Below, piece after piece: positions 25,411-36,043 of a stretch of DNA of 64,000 bases. The position numbers and the translations under genes were made by a program. The notes under the pieces are model-generated. The model was not told the origin of the DNA, searched no databases, and was given only the letters and a program-made list of their open reading frames with translations. Origin of the DNA: Lentisphaerota bacterium. Lineage in GTDB: Bacteria > Verrucomicrobiota > Kiritimatiellia > UBA8416 > JAIOPI01. Each line of letters opens with the position of its first letter. Position 1 is the first letter of the stretch. The stretch spans positions 172,947-236,946 of the forward strand of contig JAIOPI010000040.1 of NCBI GenBank assembly GCA_021413965.1. Direction: 5' to 3'.

Positions 25411-27587
25411 CGGACCCGGCCGCAACGTCGCCCCGTCATCGCCTGCGCATCGGGACGCGGTCCAGCCGCCTGGCGCTGGTCCAAACCCGCGCCGCTCTGG
25501 CCGAGCTGGCCGCGCTCGTGCCGGAAATCGCGTTCACCGAGGTTGCCCTTTCGTCACCGGGCGATCGTGATCTGGCATCGGACTTGCGCACCAGCCCGCC
25601 CGATTTCTTCACCCGGGATTTGGACGATGCCCTGCGTCGTGGCGACATCGACGGCGCCATCCACAGTGCGAAGGATTTGCCGGACCCGGTTCCCGCGGAC
25701 CTTGACTGGTGCTGGCTGCCGAATCATGCCGATGGCCGTGACGTGCTCGTGCTGCCGCCCGGGCGCGGCGTGGCGGATCTGCCGTCGCCGCCCCGCATCG
25801 GCGTGAGCAGCGAGCGGCGCGAGGCCTATTGCCTGCAGCGATTTCCGGGAGCCGTGCTGTTGCCGATCCGCGGCACGATTGAGCAGCGGCTGGCGCAGCT
25901 TGACGCCGGGCAGTACGATCTGGTGATCATGGCCGCGGCCGCGCTGGTTCGCCTGGGCCTGCAGGCGCGGATCACGGCGTACATTCCGCCGTCCGATCTG
26001 CCCCCGCCGGAAGGGCAAGGGGCGCTCGCGCTGACGTTTCGCGCGGGCGACGCGCTCTGCCTGCGCCTGCGCAGCCTGTTTGTCAAGGCCGTGACGTTTG
26101 CGGGCGCGGGCGCGGGCAGCGTCGGCGAGTGCACGCTGTGGACCATGCGCGCGCTGCAGCGCGCCGACGTCTGCCTCTACGACGCCCTGCTGGATCCGAC
26201 GGTGCTGGAATTCTTGCCGGCGCACGCGCGACGCGTCGACGTGGGCAAGCGCGGCGGGCGGCAGAGCCCCTCGCAGGACGCCATCACGCGGCAGCTCACG
26301 ATGTATGCCCGGCAGGGCTGGCGTGTCGTGCGCTTGAAGGGTGGGGATCCCGGTGTGTTCGGGCGGCTGGCGGAGGACATTGACGCGCTCGACGCGCTGC
26401 AACTGCCGTATCGCGTGATCCCCGGTGTCAGCAGCATCAATGCGGTTTCGACCGGAACCGGCATGCTGCTGACGCGCCGGGGCCTGTCGCGCGGCTTCAC
26501 GGCCATCACGCCGAGGCTCGAGGGCGGCGCCACGGCGCCCGTGCATGCCGACGCGCGCGCCCGGCTGCCGGTGGTGGTGCTCATGGGCATCAGTACGCTG
26601 CCCCAGGTCATGCGCGAACTGCGCGACGAAGGCCTGCCGCCGACCACGCCTGCCGCGGTCGTGTTCGGCGCCGGCACCGATGACGAGGAGATCGTCGAGG
26701 GCACGCTGGAGACACTGGCGGAACGCGTCAGCGCCGGCGTCTGCCATGGCGGCGAGGCTGCCGAGGCGCGCCATCCCGGGACGGTGATTGTGGGGGAGGT
26801 CGTGCGCCATCGCTACCGCCGCGAGTGGGGCGCGTTGGAAGGGCGGCGCATTCTGCTCACCAGCAGCGAGGCCATCCAGGATGCGGCGGCCGATCTGGTC
26901 AACGACTTCGGCGGCATCGCCGTTCAGCGGCCGCTGATCCGGCTGGCGCCGGAACCGTCGGCGGCGGAGTGCCTGCAGCGCCTGGACACTTTCGATTGGA
27001 TCACGCTGACATCGCCTTCGTCGGTGCGTTGCCTGATGGCGTTGTTGCGTCGCACAGGTGCAGACTTGCGCAAACTGCCGAAGATCATGGTGGCGGGCAC
27101 CGGCACGGGGCGCGAGCTTGCCAGGCACAACCTGCAGGCCGACCTGACCCCGGCGGGACGCTTCAGTGCCGAGTCCCTGATCGAAGCGGCGCGGCCGGTG
27201 TTGCGTGCCGGCGAGCGCATCTTGCGGCTGCGCTCGGACAAGGCGGGCACGGCGCTGGCCAACGCCCTGCGCGAGCTGGGCGCCGTGGTGGAGGATCAGG
27301 TCTTGTACCAGAACGCGCGCATTCCCTACGTGCGCCTGCCCGGATTCGATGCCGTGTTCTTTGCCAGCACGTCGGCTGTTGAAGCCTTCGAGGCGCTGTG
27401 GGGCACGGCGGTGCTCGAAACGAAGCTGGTCGTCGCGATCGGCAAGCCGACGTTGGATGCGCTGCGGGCGCGACAGGTGCCCGTGGCGTTGGTCGGCCCC
27501 GAGGCGACGGTTGAAGCAAGCCTCGCCGCGCTGGCCCGCCTGTGCGTGCGGCAGCGCCTGGCGGACGCCGGCGGGCGCCAGGCATGA
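25407..27587 (+). CDS. Fusion protein: truncated HemC + uroporphyrinogen-III methyltransferase (CobA) + uroporphyrinogen-III synthase (HemD)
   Basis: 726 residues, three modules. Residues 11-222 match domains 1 and 2 of hydroxymethylbilane synthase: LRIGTRSSRLALVQT, IHSAKDLPDP with the catalytic Asp at D90, and LPPPEGQGALAL. The third HemC domain, which carries the Cys that binds the dipyrromethane cofactor (usually GGCxxPxG), is absent. Residues 227-468 are a CobA-type SAM methyltransferase: FAGAGAGSVGE, VGKRGGRQSPSQ, RLKGGDPGVFGR, VIPGVSSINAV. Residues 477-715 are HemD: RRILLTSSEAIQD, DWITLTSPSSVRCL, FFASTSAVEAF. The protein would take preuroporphyrinogen to uroporphyrinogen III and methylate it toward sirohaem or cobalamin. 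Whether the HemC part still polymerises porphobilinogen is doubtful. ATGA overlap with hemA. Confidence 0.9.
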   Translation: MTDPAATSPRHRLRIGTRSSRLALVQTRAALAELAALVPEIAFTEVALSSPGDRDLASDLRTSPPDFFTRDLDDALRRGDIDGAIHSAKDLPDPVPADLDWCWLPNHADGRDVLVLPPGRGVADLPSPPRIGVSSERREAYCLQRFPGAVLLPIRGTIEQRLAQLDAGQYDLVIMAAAALVRLGLQARITAYIPPSDLPPPEGQGALALTFRAGDALCLRLRSLFVKAVTFAGAGAGSVGECTLWTMRALQRADVCLYDALLDPTVLEFLPAHARRVDVGKRGGRQSPSQDAITRQLTMYARQGWRVVRLKGGDPGVFGRLAEDIDALDALQLPYRVIPGVSSINAVSTGTGMLLTRRGLSRGFTAITPRLEGGATAPVHADARARLPVVVLMGISTLPQVMRELRDEGLPPTTPAAVVFGAGTDDEEIVEGTLETLAERVSAGVCHGGEAAEARHPGTVIVGEVVRHRYRREWGALEGRRILLTSSEAIQDAAADLVNDFGGIAVQRPLIRLAPEPSAAECLQRLDTFDWITLTSPSSVRCLMALLRRTGADLRKLPKIMVAGTGTGRELARHNLQADLTPAGRFSAESLIEAARPVLRAGERILRLRSDKAGTALANALRELGAVVEDQVLYQNARIPYVRLPGFDAVFFASTSAVEAFEALWGTAVLETKLVVAIGKPTLDALRARQVPVALVGPEATVEASLAALARLCVRQRLADAGGRQA

Positions 27588-27678
27588 CGGGAATGGCGAG
27601 GATCGACACGGTGGGATATCCGTGCGGTCCGTGGAGCTGGCAACGTGTTGGTGTGAATCAGAGGTCTAGGGCGGGGGG

Positions 27679-28962
27679 ATGACGGCGATGGATTCAAGAG
27701 CGCTTTTTGAACGGGCCTGCCGGGTAATCCCGGGTGGCGTCAACAGTCCGGTCCGGGCGTTCGGGTCGGTGGGCGGCGATCCCCTCTATGTGGCGAGCGG
27801 CAAGGGCACGCGCATTCGCACCGTCGAAGGGCGCGAGCTGACGGACTACTGCTGCTCCTGGGGCCCGTTGCTGTTTGGACACGCGCGCGCGGAAATCGTC
27901 GAGGCCATCTGCGAAGCGGCGGCGGCGGGGACGAGCTTCGGCATCAACACACCGCGCGAAGTCGAGATGGCGGAGACGCTGTGCGCGATGGTGCCGTCGA
28001 TGGAGATGGTGAGGCTCGTGAGCTCAGGCACCGAGGCGACGATGACGGCCCTGCGGCTGGCGCGCGGTTTTACCGGGCGGTCGCTGATCATCAAGTTCGA
28101 TGGTTGCTACCATGGCCATGCGGATTACCTGCTGGTGGCGGCGGGCAGCGGATTGCTCACCGGGGGCATCTCGTCGTCCAAGGGCGTCTCGCCCTCGGCG
28201 GCCGCCGAGGTGCTGGTGCCGGCCTACAACGATCTGGCCGCCGTGGAGCGGATCATCGCCGAGCGTGGTCAGGATATTGCCGCGATCATTGTCGAACCGG
28301 TGGCGGGAAACATGGGCCTCGTGCCGCCGCATGCGGACTTCCTTCCGGGACTGCGGCGCCTGGCGGATCGGAGCGGGGCCCTGCTGATTTTCGACGAAGT
28401 CATCACGGGCTTCCGGTTCGGACCCACCACGTACGGGCAGCTTTGCGGCGTGAAACCGGATCTGACCTGCCTCGGCAAGATCATCGGTGGCGGGGCACCC
28501 ATCGGCGCCATCGGCGGCCGGGCCGAGATCATGCGTTCGCTGTCACCGCTGGGCGGCGTGTACCAGGCGGGGACGCTGAGCGGCAACCCGGTTGCCGTGG
28601 CGGCCGGGTTGGCCATGCTGCGCCTGATCCGCGAAGAGAATCCGTATGCGCGGCTCGACGTGCTGGGTGCACGGCTGGCGGCAGGCGTGAACGCGCGCGC
28701 GGCCGCCGCCGGTGTGACGTTCCACTTGGCGCGGCTCGGCGGCATGTTCACGCCCTTCTTCTGTGCCCCCCCCGTGACCGACCTCGCGTCAGTCAAGCGC
28801 TGCGACGCCCAGCGCTACGCGCGGTTCTTCCGCTCCATGCTCAAGTCCGGCATCTACCTCGCGCCCTCACAATTCGAGGTCGGCTTCATCTCCGCCGCGC
28901 ACACCGAGTCGGACATCGACCAGTTCATCGCGGCGGCAGGCGAGGCCCTTGCGGCGGGATGA
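27679..28962 (+). CDS. hemL: Glutamate-1-semialdehyde 2,1-aminomutase
   Basis: 427 residues, a PLP enzyme converting glutamate-1-semialdehyde to 5-aminolevulinate, the step after HemA. Seen are PGGVNSPVRAF, SSGTEATMTALRLARGFTGR, FDGCYHGHADYLL, IFDEVITGFRFG and the PLP-binding Lys K267 in CLGKIIGGGAPIGA, then GTLSGNPVAVAAGL. The length is normal. A second ATG at 27688 is an alternative start. It follows the fused gene by 91 bases. hemB and hemE are not in the cluster. Confidence 0.97.
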   Translation: MTAMDSRALFERACRVIPGGVNSPVRAFGSVGGDPLYVASGKGTRIRTVEGRELTDYCCSWGPLLFGHARAEIVEAICEAAAAGTSFGINTPREVEMAETLCAMVPSMEMVRLVSSGTEATMTALRLARGFTGRSLIIKFDGCYHGHADYLLVAAGSGLLTGGISSSKGVSPSAAAEVLVPAYNDLAAVERIIAERGQDIAAIIVEPVAGNMGLVPPHADFLPGLRRLADRSGALLIFDEVITGFRFGPTTYGQLCGVKPDLTCLGKIIGGGAPIGAIGGRAEIMRSLSPLGGVYQAGTLSGNPVAVAAGLAMLRLIREENPYARLDVLGARLAAGVNARAAAAGVTFHLARLGGMFTPFFCAPPVTDLASVKRCDAQRYARFFRSMLKSGIYLAPSQFEVGFISAAHTESDIDQFIAAAGEALAAG

Positions 28963-29348
28963 CGCGGACGTTCTGCCGTTCGTGACGCCGAGTGCCGGAC
29001 CTCGCGCTGGCGTCTGACATGCGCCTTCGGTTCTGCGCCGGCCATGGCTCACCGTGCCTTCGTTCACGCGGGGTGGGCACCCGTCTGACACGCGGCCCTC
29101 CGTCTGCATCTTGTCCCACGTCCTCCACCCCGCATTCGGGGTGGCATGCGCCCGCCAAACTCCTGCCACGCGTAAGTAGGGTATCACCCCATGGCGTGTG
29201 TTCCCGCCCGGATCTATGGTCACAGCGTGAATCAGAAGACACGCGTTCAAGTTGGTGGCATGGCAAGAGACGCTTCACCGGTCCGGGAACCCCGCGTCCC
29301 TGACATGGGTGGATCATCACGGTCAGTCCAATCACCGAGGGGCATCAC
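28963..29348. other. Intergenic stretch without a gene, containing a hairpin
   Basis: No open frame shows a conserved domain. The one clear structure is a perfect hairpin at 29125-29144 (CCACCCCG, loop CATT, CGGGGTGG) without a following T run. It separates the hem cluster from the cell-surface block and probably contains the promoter of the sugar transferase gene. Confidence 0.45.
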
Positions 29349-30524
29349 ATGAAACTGGCATCCATTGGCGGGCGCATCAGGCAAGGCTTTAGCGGCGAGC
29401 GTATCCAGGACCTGCAGGGCATCCTCTCGGAATCCGCGTTCCGGGGCATCCTGTCGTACGAACGTGCGCTATCCGATCGTCACGAGCGGCAGTTCTCCCT
29501 GTTGATCTTTTCCCCGTCTGCGGATCGACATGCCCAGCGATTCAACACGACGCTTATCGATCTGCTCAAGGCTCGTCTGCGCATGACGGATGTAGCGGGG
29601 TGGGTCGAGCGCGGCCGGGTGGGCGTGATTCTCCCCTATAGCGATCATGCGGGTGCGCGCGTGGTTGCCGATGTCGTGTGTGCGGGGTTGGTATCCCAGA
29701 TGCTTCCAGGCCAGTACGATATTCACACGTATCCAGGGGAGGACGCCGGGGGCGTCGTCAGCACCCAGGCCTTCAGTTCGTCTCCTGCGATGGCTGGCGA
29801 GGACCAGTCAAGTGGCGCGCACCGGCTCCGAACGATGTCCCTGCTGGCGCCGGCGTTGCCGCGGTACAAGCGTGTGCTGGACGTCGCCATCTCGCTGTTC
29901 GGATTGATCCTGGTGTCGCCGCTGCTGGTGATCATCGCCGGCGTCATCAAACTGGTGTCACCGGGGCCCGTGTTCTTCAAGCAGGAGCGTGTCGGCTATC
30001 TCACGTCCCCGTTTCTGTGCTGGAAGTTTCGCACGATGACCGTGGCGGCTGATGCCGGTGTGCATCGCCAGCACTTGAGCGGTCTGATGCTGGCGGACGT
30101 TCCCATGACGAAGTTGGACGGCGGAGCCGATTCGCGCGTGATCCCGTGCGGGCAGTTGCTGCGTGCGTCGGGCCTCGACGAATTGCCGCAGCTCATCAAT
30201 GTGCTGCGCGGGGAGATGAGCTTCGTGGGGCCCCGGCCCTGCATGCAATATGAGTACAAGGGCTATCAGCGCTGGCACAAGCGGCGCTTCGACTCCCTGC
30301 CCGGGTTGACAGGACTCTGGCAGGTGAGCGGCAAGAATCGAACGACATTCAGCCAGATGATGCGCCTGGACGTGGCCTATGCGCGTGCCCAGACCATGCC
30401 GCGCGACCTGGCTATTGTCTGGCGCACGCTCCCGGTTTTGATTGAACAGGTTCAGGGCGTGTTGGCGCAACGCAGAGCAAAACCGGCGCCACAGGCGACC
30501 CGAGCCATTGGAATACCGGCCTGA
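29349..30524 (+). CDS. Undecaprenyl-phosphate sugar transferase with an N-terminal GGDEF-like domain
   Basis: 391 residues, start after GAGGGG. Residues 173-380 are a bacterial sugar transferase (WcaJ/EpsL type): membrane helix (about 178-200), SPGPVFFKQERVGY, FLCWKFRTM, LRASGLDELPQLINVLRGEM, FVGPRP and LPGLTGLWQVSGKN. These monotopic enzymes load the first sugar phosphate onto undecaprenyl phosphate to begin exopolysaccharide synthesis. Residues 30-125 (FRGILSYERALSDRHERQFSL, VGVILPYSDHAGARVVAD) look like a GGDEF-type fold in which the GGDEF signature itself is missing. I infer a regulatory, non-cyclase domain. In PEP-CTERM loci such transferases are typical, and a CTERM protein follows. Confidence 0.8.
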   Translation: MKLASIGGRIRQGFSGERIQDLQGILSESAFRGILSYERALSDRHERQFSLLIFSPSADRHAQRFNTTLIDLLKARLRMTDVAGWVERGRVGVILPYSDHAGARVVADVVCAGLVSQMLPGQYDIHTYPGEDAGGVVSTQAFSSSPAMAGEDQSSGAHRLRTMSLLAPALPRYKRVLDVAISLFGLILVSPLLVIIAGVIKLVSPGPVFFKQERVGYLTSPFLCWKFRTMTVAADAGVHRQHLSGLMLADVPMTKLDGGADSRVIPCGQLLRASGLDELPQLINVLRGEMSFVGPRPCMQYEYKGYQRWHKRRFDSLPGLTGLWQVSGKNRTTFSQMMRLDVAYARAQTMPRDLAIVWRTLPVLIEQVQGVLAQRRAKPAPQATRAIGIPA

Positions 30525-30648
30525 AGCAGGCCATGCCATCTCGCCCGGACGTCTCGTGGGTTACCTGCAAACGGAGGTCTGAGGAACCCGGTGGCGTTCG
30601 GATGGGAAGTCGATGCGGAGACCGAAAAATAAGAGGAGTAGTAGTCAA

Positions 30649-31368
30649 ATGAAGAACATGAAATGTGGACTGGTGCTGGCAGGCGTGGTGGCGCTGCTGG
30701 CGACGAACGGGACGGCTGCCACCTACACGATGGAACAGCTGATGGCCAATGGTGGGGATACGCCCATCACGATCGGGGACACGGTGTTCTCGGACTGGGG
30801 CTTCACGGGGCCGCTTGATGCGTCTTCCGTTGACGTCACGGCTTCGATGTTCGATGCGGGGAGCTATCAGCTCCGGTTTGAAGGATCGTTCATCGATCAC
30901 TTCTCGGCGGAATCGCCGGGGGCCACAGACTACCGGATCTACTATTCGGTGGCGACGACGTCCGGGGGGCCCTTGCTGACCGATATTGGTCAGTCCTTCA
31001 ACCTCACGGCACTGGGAGCGGGCGGCGTTATCGGCATTGGTGAAACCGTTTTTGCCAGTGCGGATCACACGGGCACGGCGGTGGCGCAGTCATCGATCGG
31101 GTATGTTTACGGTTTGACGGATTCGTCCGATCCGTTGGCCGAAATTGACCAGGGTGACCAGTTGTACATTGATCCCTCGCTGTCCAAGGTGTGGGTGACG
31201 AAGGATGTAAACGTGTACGCCGCTCCGGACAGCAAAGTCGGAGCCACCATCCTGTACCAGAACATTGCCCAGAAGACATCCAGCGTTCCGGATGGTGCCA
31301 GCACGCTGAGTCTGTTTGGCCTCGGCGTCATGGCCCTGGGTGGCCTGCGTCGCAAGCTGATCAAATAA
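30649..31368 (+). CDS. Secreted protein with VPDG-type C-terminal sorting tail (PEP-CTERM-like)
   Basis: 239 residues. Signal peptide MKNMKCGLVLAGVVALLAT with likely cleavage after NGTAA. A beta-rich exported domain follows (about 25-205) with no domain I recognise. The C-terminal tail is tripartite: VPDGAS, a hydrophobic helix (TLSLFGLGVMALGGL) and RRKLIK. This is the VPDSG/VPEP class of sorting signal processed by an exosortase. No exosortase gene is in the window. AGAGGAG lies ten bases before the ATG and a strong terminator follows, so it is a single-gene transcript. Confidence 0.82.
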   Translation: MKNMKCGLVLAGVVALLATNGTAATYTMEQLMANGGDTPITIGDTVFSDWGFTGPLDASSVDVTASMFDAGSYQLRFEGSFIDHFSAESPGATDYRIYYSVATTSGGPLLTDIGQSFNLTALGAGGVIGIGETVFASADHTGTAVAQSSIGYVYGLTDSSDPLAEIDQGDQLYIDPSLSKVWVTKDVNVYAAPDSKVGATILYQNIAQKTSSVPDGASTLSLFGLGVMALGGLRRKLIK

Positions 31369-31399
31369 CCGATGGTCGATAAAGGCCGAGTGGCCAACT

Positions 31400-31430
31400 A
31401 GGGCGAGGCGCATGCGTCTCGCCCTTTTTT
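31400..31430 (+). terminator. Intrinsic terminator after the CTERM gene
   Basis: AGGGCGAGGCGCATGCGTCT followed by CGCCC and six T. The arms AGGGCGAGGCG and CGTCTCGCCCT pair with one G-T wobble, and the T run is at 31425-31430. It lies 32 bases past the stop. Confidence 0.88.
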
Positions 31431-31653
31431 GTGCCGAATCGTGAGGGTTGCCAGGCTCGCCTCGAACGTGCAGTTGCCGCGAGGTGTGCCGTGCGTAGCC
31501 GCTGGCCGGGCGGCACGTCATCACGGTGGGTGAAGACCCCATGGCGCAGCCCAGCGCGATCGTCATACTCGTCCTCTCATCCGAAACGTCAGGTCGTGCA
31601 GGAGTCCGATGCCGACAAGTCGGCCCCGTGGAAAGCGAAACAAAGGTCAACCG

Positions 31654-34197
31654 ATGAAACCATCATGGCAGGTCGTCATTCAATTGGGGCGCGCCGGCCG
31701 GCGGTGCCGCCTGCTGGCGCTCGTGGCCAGCGTGCTGATCAGTGCGGGCATCTCGGGCCAGGCCCAGTCCTTCACGGCGCAGACGAACATGGCTCTCACA
31801 GGGGTCAGCTTCGGCGCGGTCGCCTGGGGCGACTATGACCGCGATGGGAACCTCGACTTCATGCTCAGCGGGGACTCCGCGCTCAGCGGCCAAAGTCGCG
31901 GGTATGTGACGGAACTCTATCGCAACACCGGCGGAAACCAATTCGAGCTGCAGATCAACAGCCCCTTCTCCGGCGGCTACTTCCCGGACTTGGCGTGGGG
32001 CGACTTCAACGCCGACGGGTATCTGGACATGCTGATCGCCAGTGCACTGCCTCCGGCGCTTCCGCTGTCAACGGTCTGGCAAAACGGAGGAAACAACAGC
32101 TTCAGCAAGCAGACCAATGCGGTGTTGACTGGCGTCGATTTCGCCAGCGGCGCATGGGGTGATTACGACAACGATGGGCATCCGGACCTTTTGCTCACGG
32201 GCTACACGGGCGTGAGCGACGCGCTGCCGGTGTCCACCGTGTACCGGAACAACGGTGACGGCACCTTCACCGCGCAGGCCGGCATCGTCCTGGCTGGTGT
32301 CGAATCGTCTGCAGTTGCCTGGGGCGACTACGACAATGACAGTGATCTGGACATTCTCCTGACCGGGGCCGGTGCGCTCGCGTCCGTGTCGAAGGTCTAT
32401 CGCAACAACGGGGACGGAACGTTTACCGATCAGGCGAACATCGTGCTCACGGGCGTCAGCGTTTCGGCTGCCGCGTGGGGTGATTACGACAACGACGGCA
32501 GACTCGACATGCTGATTGTCGGCAGCGGCAACGCGCCCAATTACACCGCGACAACCAAGGTCTATCGCAACAACGGCAATGGCACGTTCAGTGATCAGGC
32601 CGGGATCGCGCTGCCGGGGCTCAGCAGTCCCAGTGCCGGGTGGGGAGACTTTGACAACGACGGCAGGCTGGACATTCTGATCGCGGGTGTCGGCGCGGCG
32701 CCGGCATTCAGCCCGGTGACGAAGGTGTATCGCAACGCGGGCAACAACACTTTCACGGAGCAAGTGGACGCGCTGCAACCGGCGGCGGGGTACCACTTCG
32801 CCAGCGCGGCCTGGGGTGACTATGACCATGACGGCCGGCTGGATATCCTGGTTGCCGGGCTTGATGGCACGACGTCCACCACGGTAACCAAAGTGTATCG
32901 CAACGGGTATGCCGTGGCGAATACGCCACCGACCGCGCCGACGGGCCTGACGGTCGCATCGGCCAGCATCGGGGTGCGACTGTCCTGGCAGCCGGCCACG
33001 GATGCGCAGACGCCAGCGCCGGGGCTGAGTTACAACTTGCGCGTCGGCACGGCTCCCGGGCTGGACAATGTGGTGCCCTGCATGGCCGACACGATCACGG
33101 GGTTGCGCCGCCTGCCGGCGCTGGGCAACATGAATGCCAACCATGCGTGGACGCTCCGGAACCTCAACCCGACGACGACGTATTACTGGAGCGTGCAGGC
33201 GATCGATACGGCCTTTGCCGGTGGTGCCTGGTCGACCGAGTCCTCGTTCCGAGGCGCGGACATCATTGGTCTGCGTCGCCTGATGCAGCCAAACTTTGAC
33301 AGCCACGCGGCCGCGGATCTCGGCGTCTTCTATCCGCTGACCGGCAACTGGTACATGCGGCAGAGTGGCGACGGGGCCATGTTCTCGGGTGGGCCGGTGA
33401 ATTTCGGCGCGGGGAGCGCGTCGGTGCCGGTGCCGGAGGACTACGATGGCGATGGCAAGGCTGACTTTGCGGTGTACACGCCAAGCAGCGGGCAGTGGCG
33501 CATCCTGCGCAGCAGCGACGGATTGACGACGGCCATTGCGTGGGGCTGGAGCGCGGCGGTGCCGGTGTCGGCGGACTACGATGGCGATGGCCGGGCTGAT
33601 GCGGCGGTGTACTCGGCCGGACAGTGGTACATACAGCAAAGTCACAACAATCTGATAATGGGCGGTGCGGCGATCGGATGGGGATGGAATGAGGCCATTC
33701 CCGTGCCGGGCGACTATGACGGCGACAACAAGTCGGACCTGGCGGTGTACTACCCCGCCCAGGGACTGTGGTATGTCCGGCAAAGCAGCAACGGCCAGAT
33801 GCTTGGCGGGGCCCCGATCGGGTGGGGGTGGAGCAGTGCACTGCCCGTCCAGGGCGACTACGATGGAGACGGCAAGACGGATCTCGCCGTCTATTCACCG
33901 GGCGACGGCAGGTGGTACATTCGCGCCAGCAGCACGGGCGGGTCACTGCCAGGCAGTCCCTTCTCGTGGGGCGCCCCTGCGGCCATGCCGGTGCCAAACG
34001 ACTATGATGGCGACCGCAAGACTGACATCGCCGTCTACGTTTCGAGCAACACCAAGTGGTATATCCGCAAGAGCAGCGACGGCAGCCTGCTGGGGGGCGG
34101 AAACTCCGTTCATGATGGCATTGCCTGGGGGCATCGCGTCGTGACGCCGGCCAACGCACAGTACCAGACGCTAAAGAGCCTCGGGCTTCTCAAGTAA
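31654..34197 (+). CDS. Large secreted FG-GAP/VCBS repeat protein with a fibronectin type III domain
   Basis: 847 residues from the ATG at 31654. Signal peptide with RRCRLLALVASVLISAGI and cleavage near GQAQS. Part 1 (about 40-430) has seven repeats of the type WGDYDNDGxLDxLLxG, a calcium-binding beta-propeller pattern. Part 2 (about 435-545) is an Fn3 domain: TPPTAPTGLTVASASIGVRL, then LNPTTTYYWSVQAID. Part 3 (about 560-830) has six further repeats, mostly PVPxDYDGDGKxDxAVY plus a Trp. Likely an extracellular adhesin, or a polysaccharide- or protein-binding surface protein. There is no CTERM tail. It follows the sugar transferase and CTERM genes, so it fits a cell-surface block. Confidence 0.85.
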   Translation: MKPSWQVVIQLGRAGRRCRLLALVASVLISAGISGQAQSFTAQTNMALTGVSFGAVAWGDYDRDGNLDFMLSGDSALSGQSRGYVTELYRNTGGNQFELQINSPFSGGYFPDLAWGDFNADGYLDMLIASALPPALPLSTVWQNGGNNSFSKQTNAVLTGVDFASGAWGDYDNDGHPDLLLTGYTGVSDALPVSTVYRNNGDGTFTAQAGIVLAGVESSAVAWGDYDNDSDLDILLTGAGALASVSKVYRNNGDGTFTDQANIVLTGVSVSAAAWGDYDNDGRLDMLIVGSGNAPNYTATTKVYRNNGNGTFSDQAGIALPGLSSPSAGWGDFDNDGRLDILIAGVGAAPAFSPVTKVYRNAGNNTFTEQVDALQPAAGYHFASAAWGDYDHDGRLDILVAGLDGTTSTTVTKVYRNGYAVANTPPTAPTGLTVASASIGVRLSWQPATDAQTPAPGLSYNLRVGTAPGLDNVVPCMADTITGLRRLPALGNMNANHAWTLRNLNPTTTYYWSVQAIDTAFAGGAWSTESSFRGADIIGLRRLMQPNFDSHAAADLGVFYPLTGNWYMRQSGDGAMFSGGPVNFGAGSASVPVPEDYDGDGKADFAVYTPSSGQWRILRSSDGLTTAIAWGWSAAVPVSADYDGDGRADAAVYSAGQWYIQQSHNNLIMGGAAIGWGWNEAIPVPGDYDGDNKSDLAVYYPAQGLWYVRQSSNGQMLGGAPIGWGWSSALPVQGDYDGDGKTDLAVYSPGDGRWYIRASSTGGSLPGSPFSWGAPAAMPVPNDYDGDRKTDIAVYVSSNTKWYIRKSSDGSLLGGGNSVHDGIAWGHRVVTPANAQYQTLKSLGLLK

Positions 34198-34210
34198 AGC
34201 GGTGTGCGAA

Positions 34211-34279
34211 GGCGAGGAATGACGAAAGCGCCCGCGTGACCGGGGGGGGCGTCCCCCCCGGGGGCGGGACTTCCTCGCC
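34211..34279. terminator. Nested inverted repeat between convergent genes (possible bidirectional terminator)
   Basis: Outer arms GGCGAGGAA (34211-34219) and TTCCTCGCC (34271-34279); inside them lies a second hairpin of G and C runs (CGGGGGGG, GCGT, CCCCCCCG around 34241-34260). It sits between the FG-GAP gene and atpC, which converge. No T run on either side, so termination is inferred from position and structure. Confidence 0.45.
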
Positions 34280-34281
34280 GA

Positions 34282-34608
34282 TCAGGCGCGTGCCGCCTGG
34301 GCGCGCAGGGCCTCGTGTTCCTTGAGCAGTTCCTCGGGGTCGGCACCCGGGGGAAGGGGCTGGGCCCAGTCGGCAAGGATCACGACATCGTTCTGGCGGA
34401 CTTCGAGGAAGCCGCCAGCCACGACGTAGTGCTCATCCGTGTGCTGAACACGCACGTGGACGACGCCGGCGTTCAAGGCCGCCATGAGCGGGGCATGCCC
34501 GTCGCGCACGGCGAAGGCGCCAAACTCGCCCGGTGCCGTCACCTGGGTGATCGGCCCGTCGAATCGCTTTCCTTCCGGTGTCACCAACAGTAAGCGCAGT
34601 TCGCTCAT
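34282..34608 (-). CDS. atpC: ATP synthase F1 subunit epsilon
   Basis: 108 residues from the ATG at 34608; a GTG at 34614 that overlaps the atpD stop is an alternative. Beta-barrel sequence LRLLLVTPEGKRFDGPITQV, APGEFGAFAVRDGHAPLMAA, FLEVRQNDVVILAD, followed by a short C-terminal helical part. Epsilon links the central stalk to the c-ring and can inhibit ATP hydrolysis. Last gene of the atp operon. Confidence 0.96.
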   Translation of the reverse strand: MSELRLLLVTPEGKRFDGPITQVTAPGEFGAFAVRDGHAPLMAALNAGVVHVRVQHTDEHYVVAGGFLEVRQNDVVILADWAQPLPPGADPEELLKEHEALRAQAARA

Positions 34609-34610
34609 AA

Positions 34611-36032
<1,422 letters not shown>

Positions 36033-36043
36033 GCGTATTCTCC

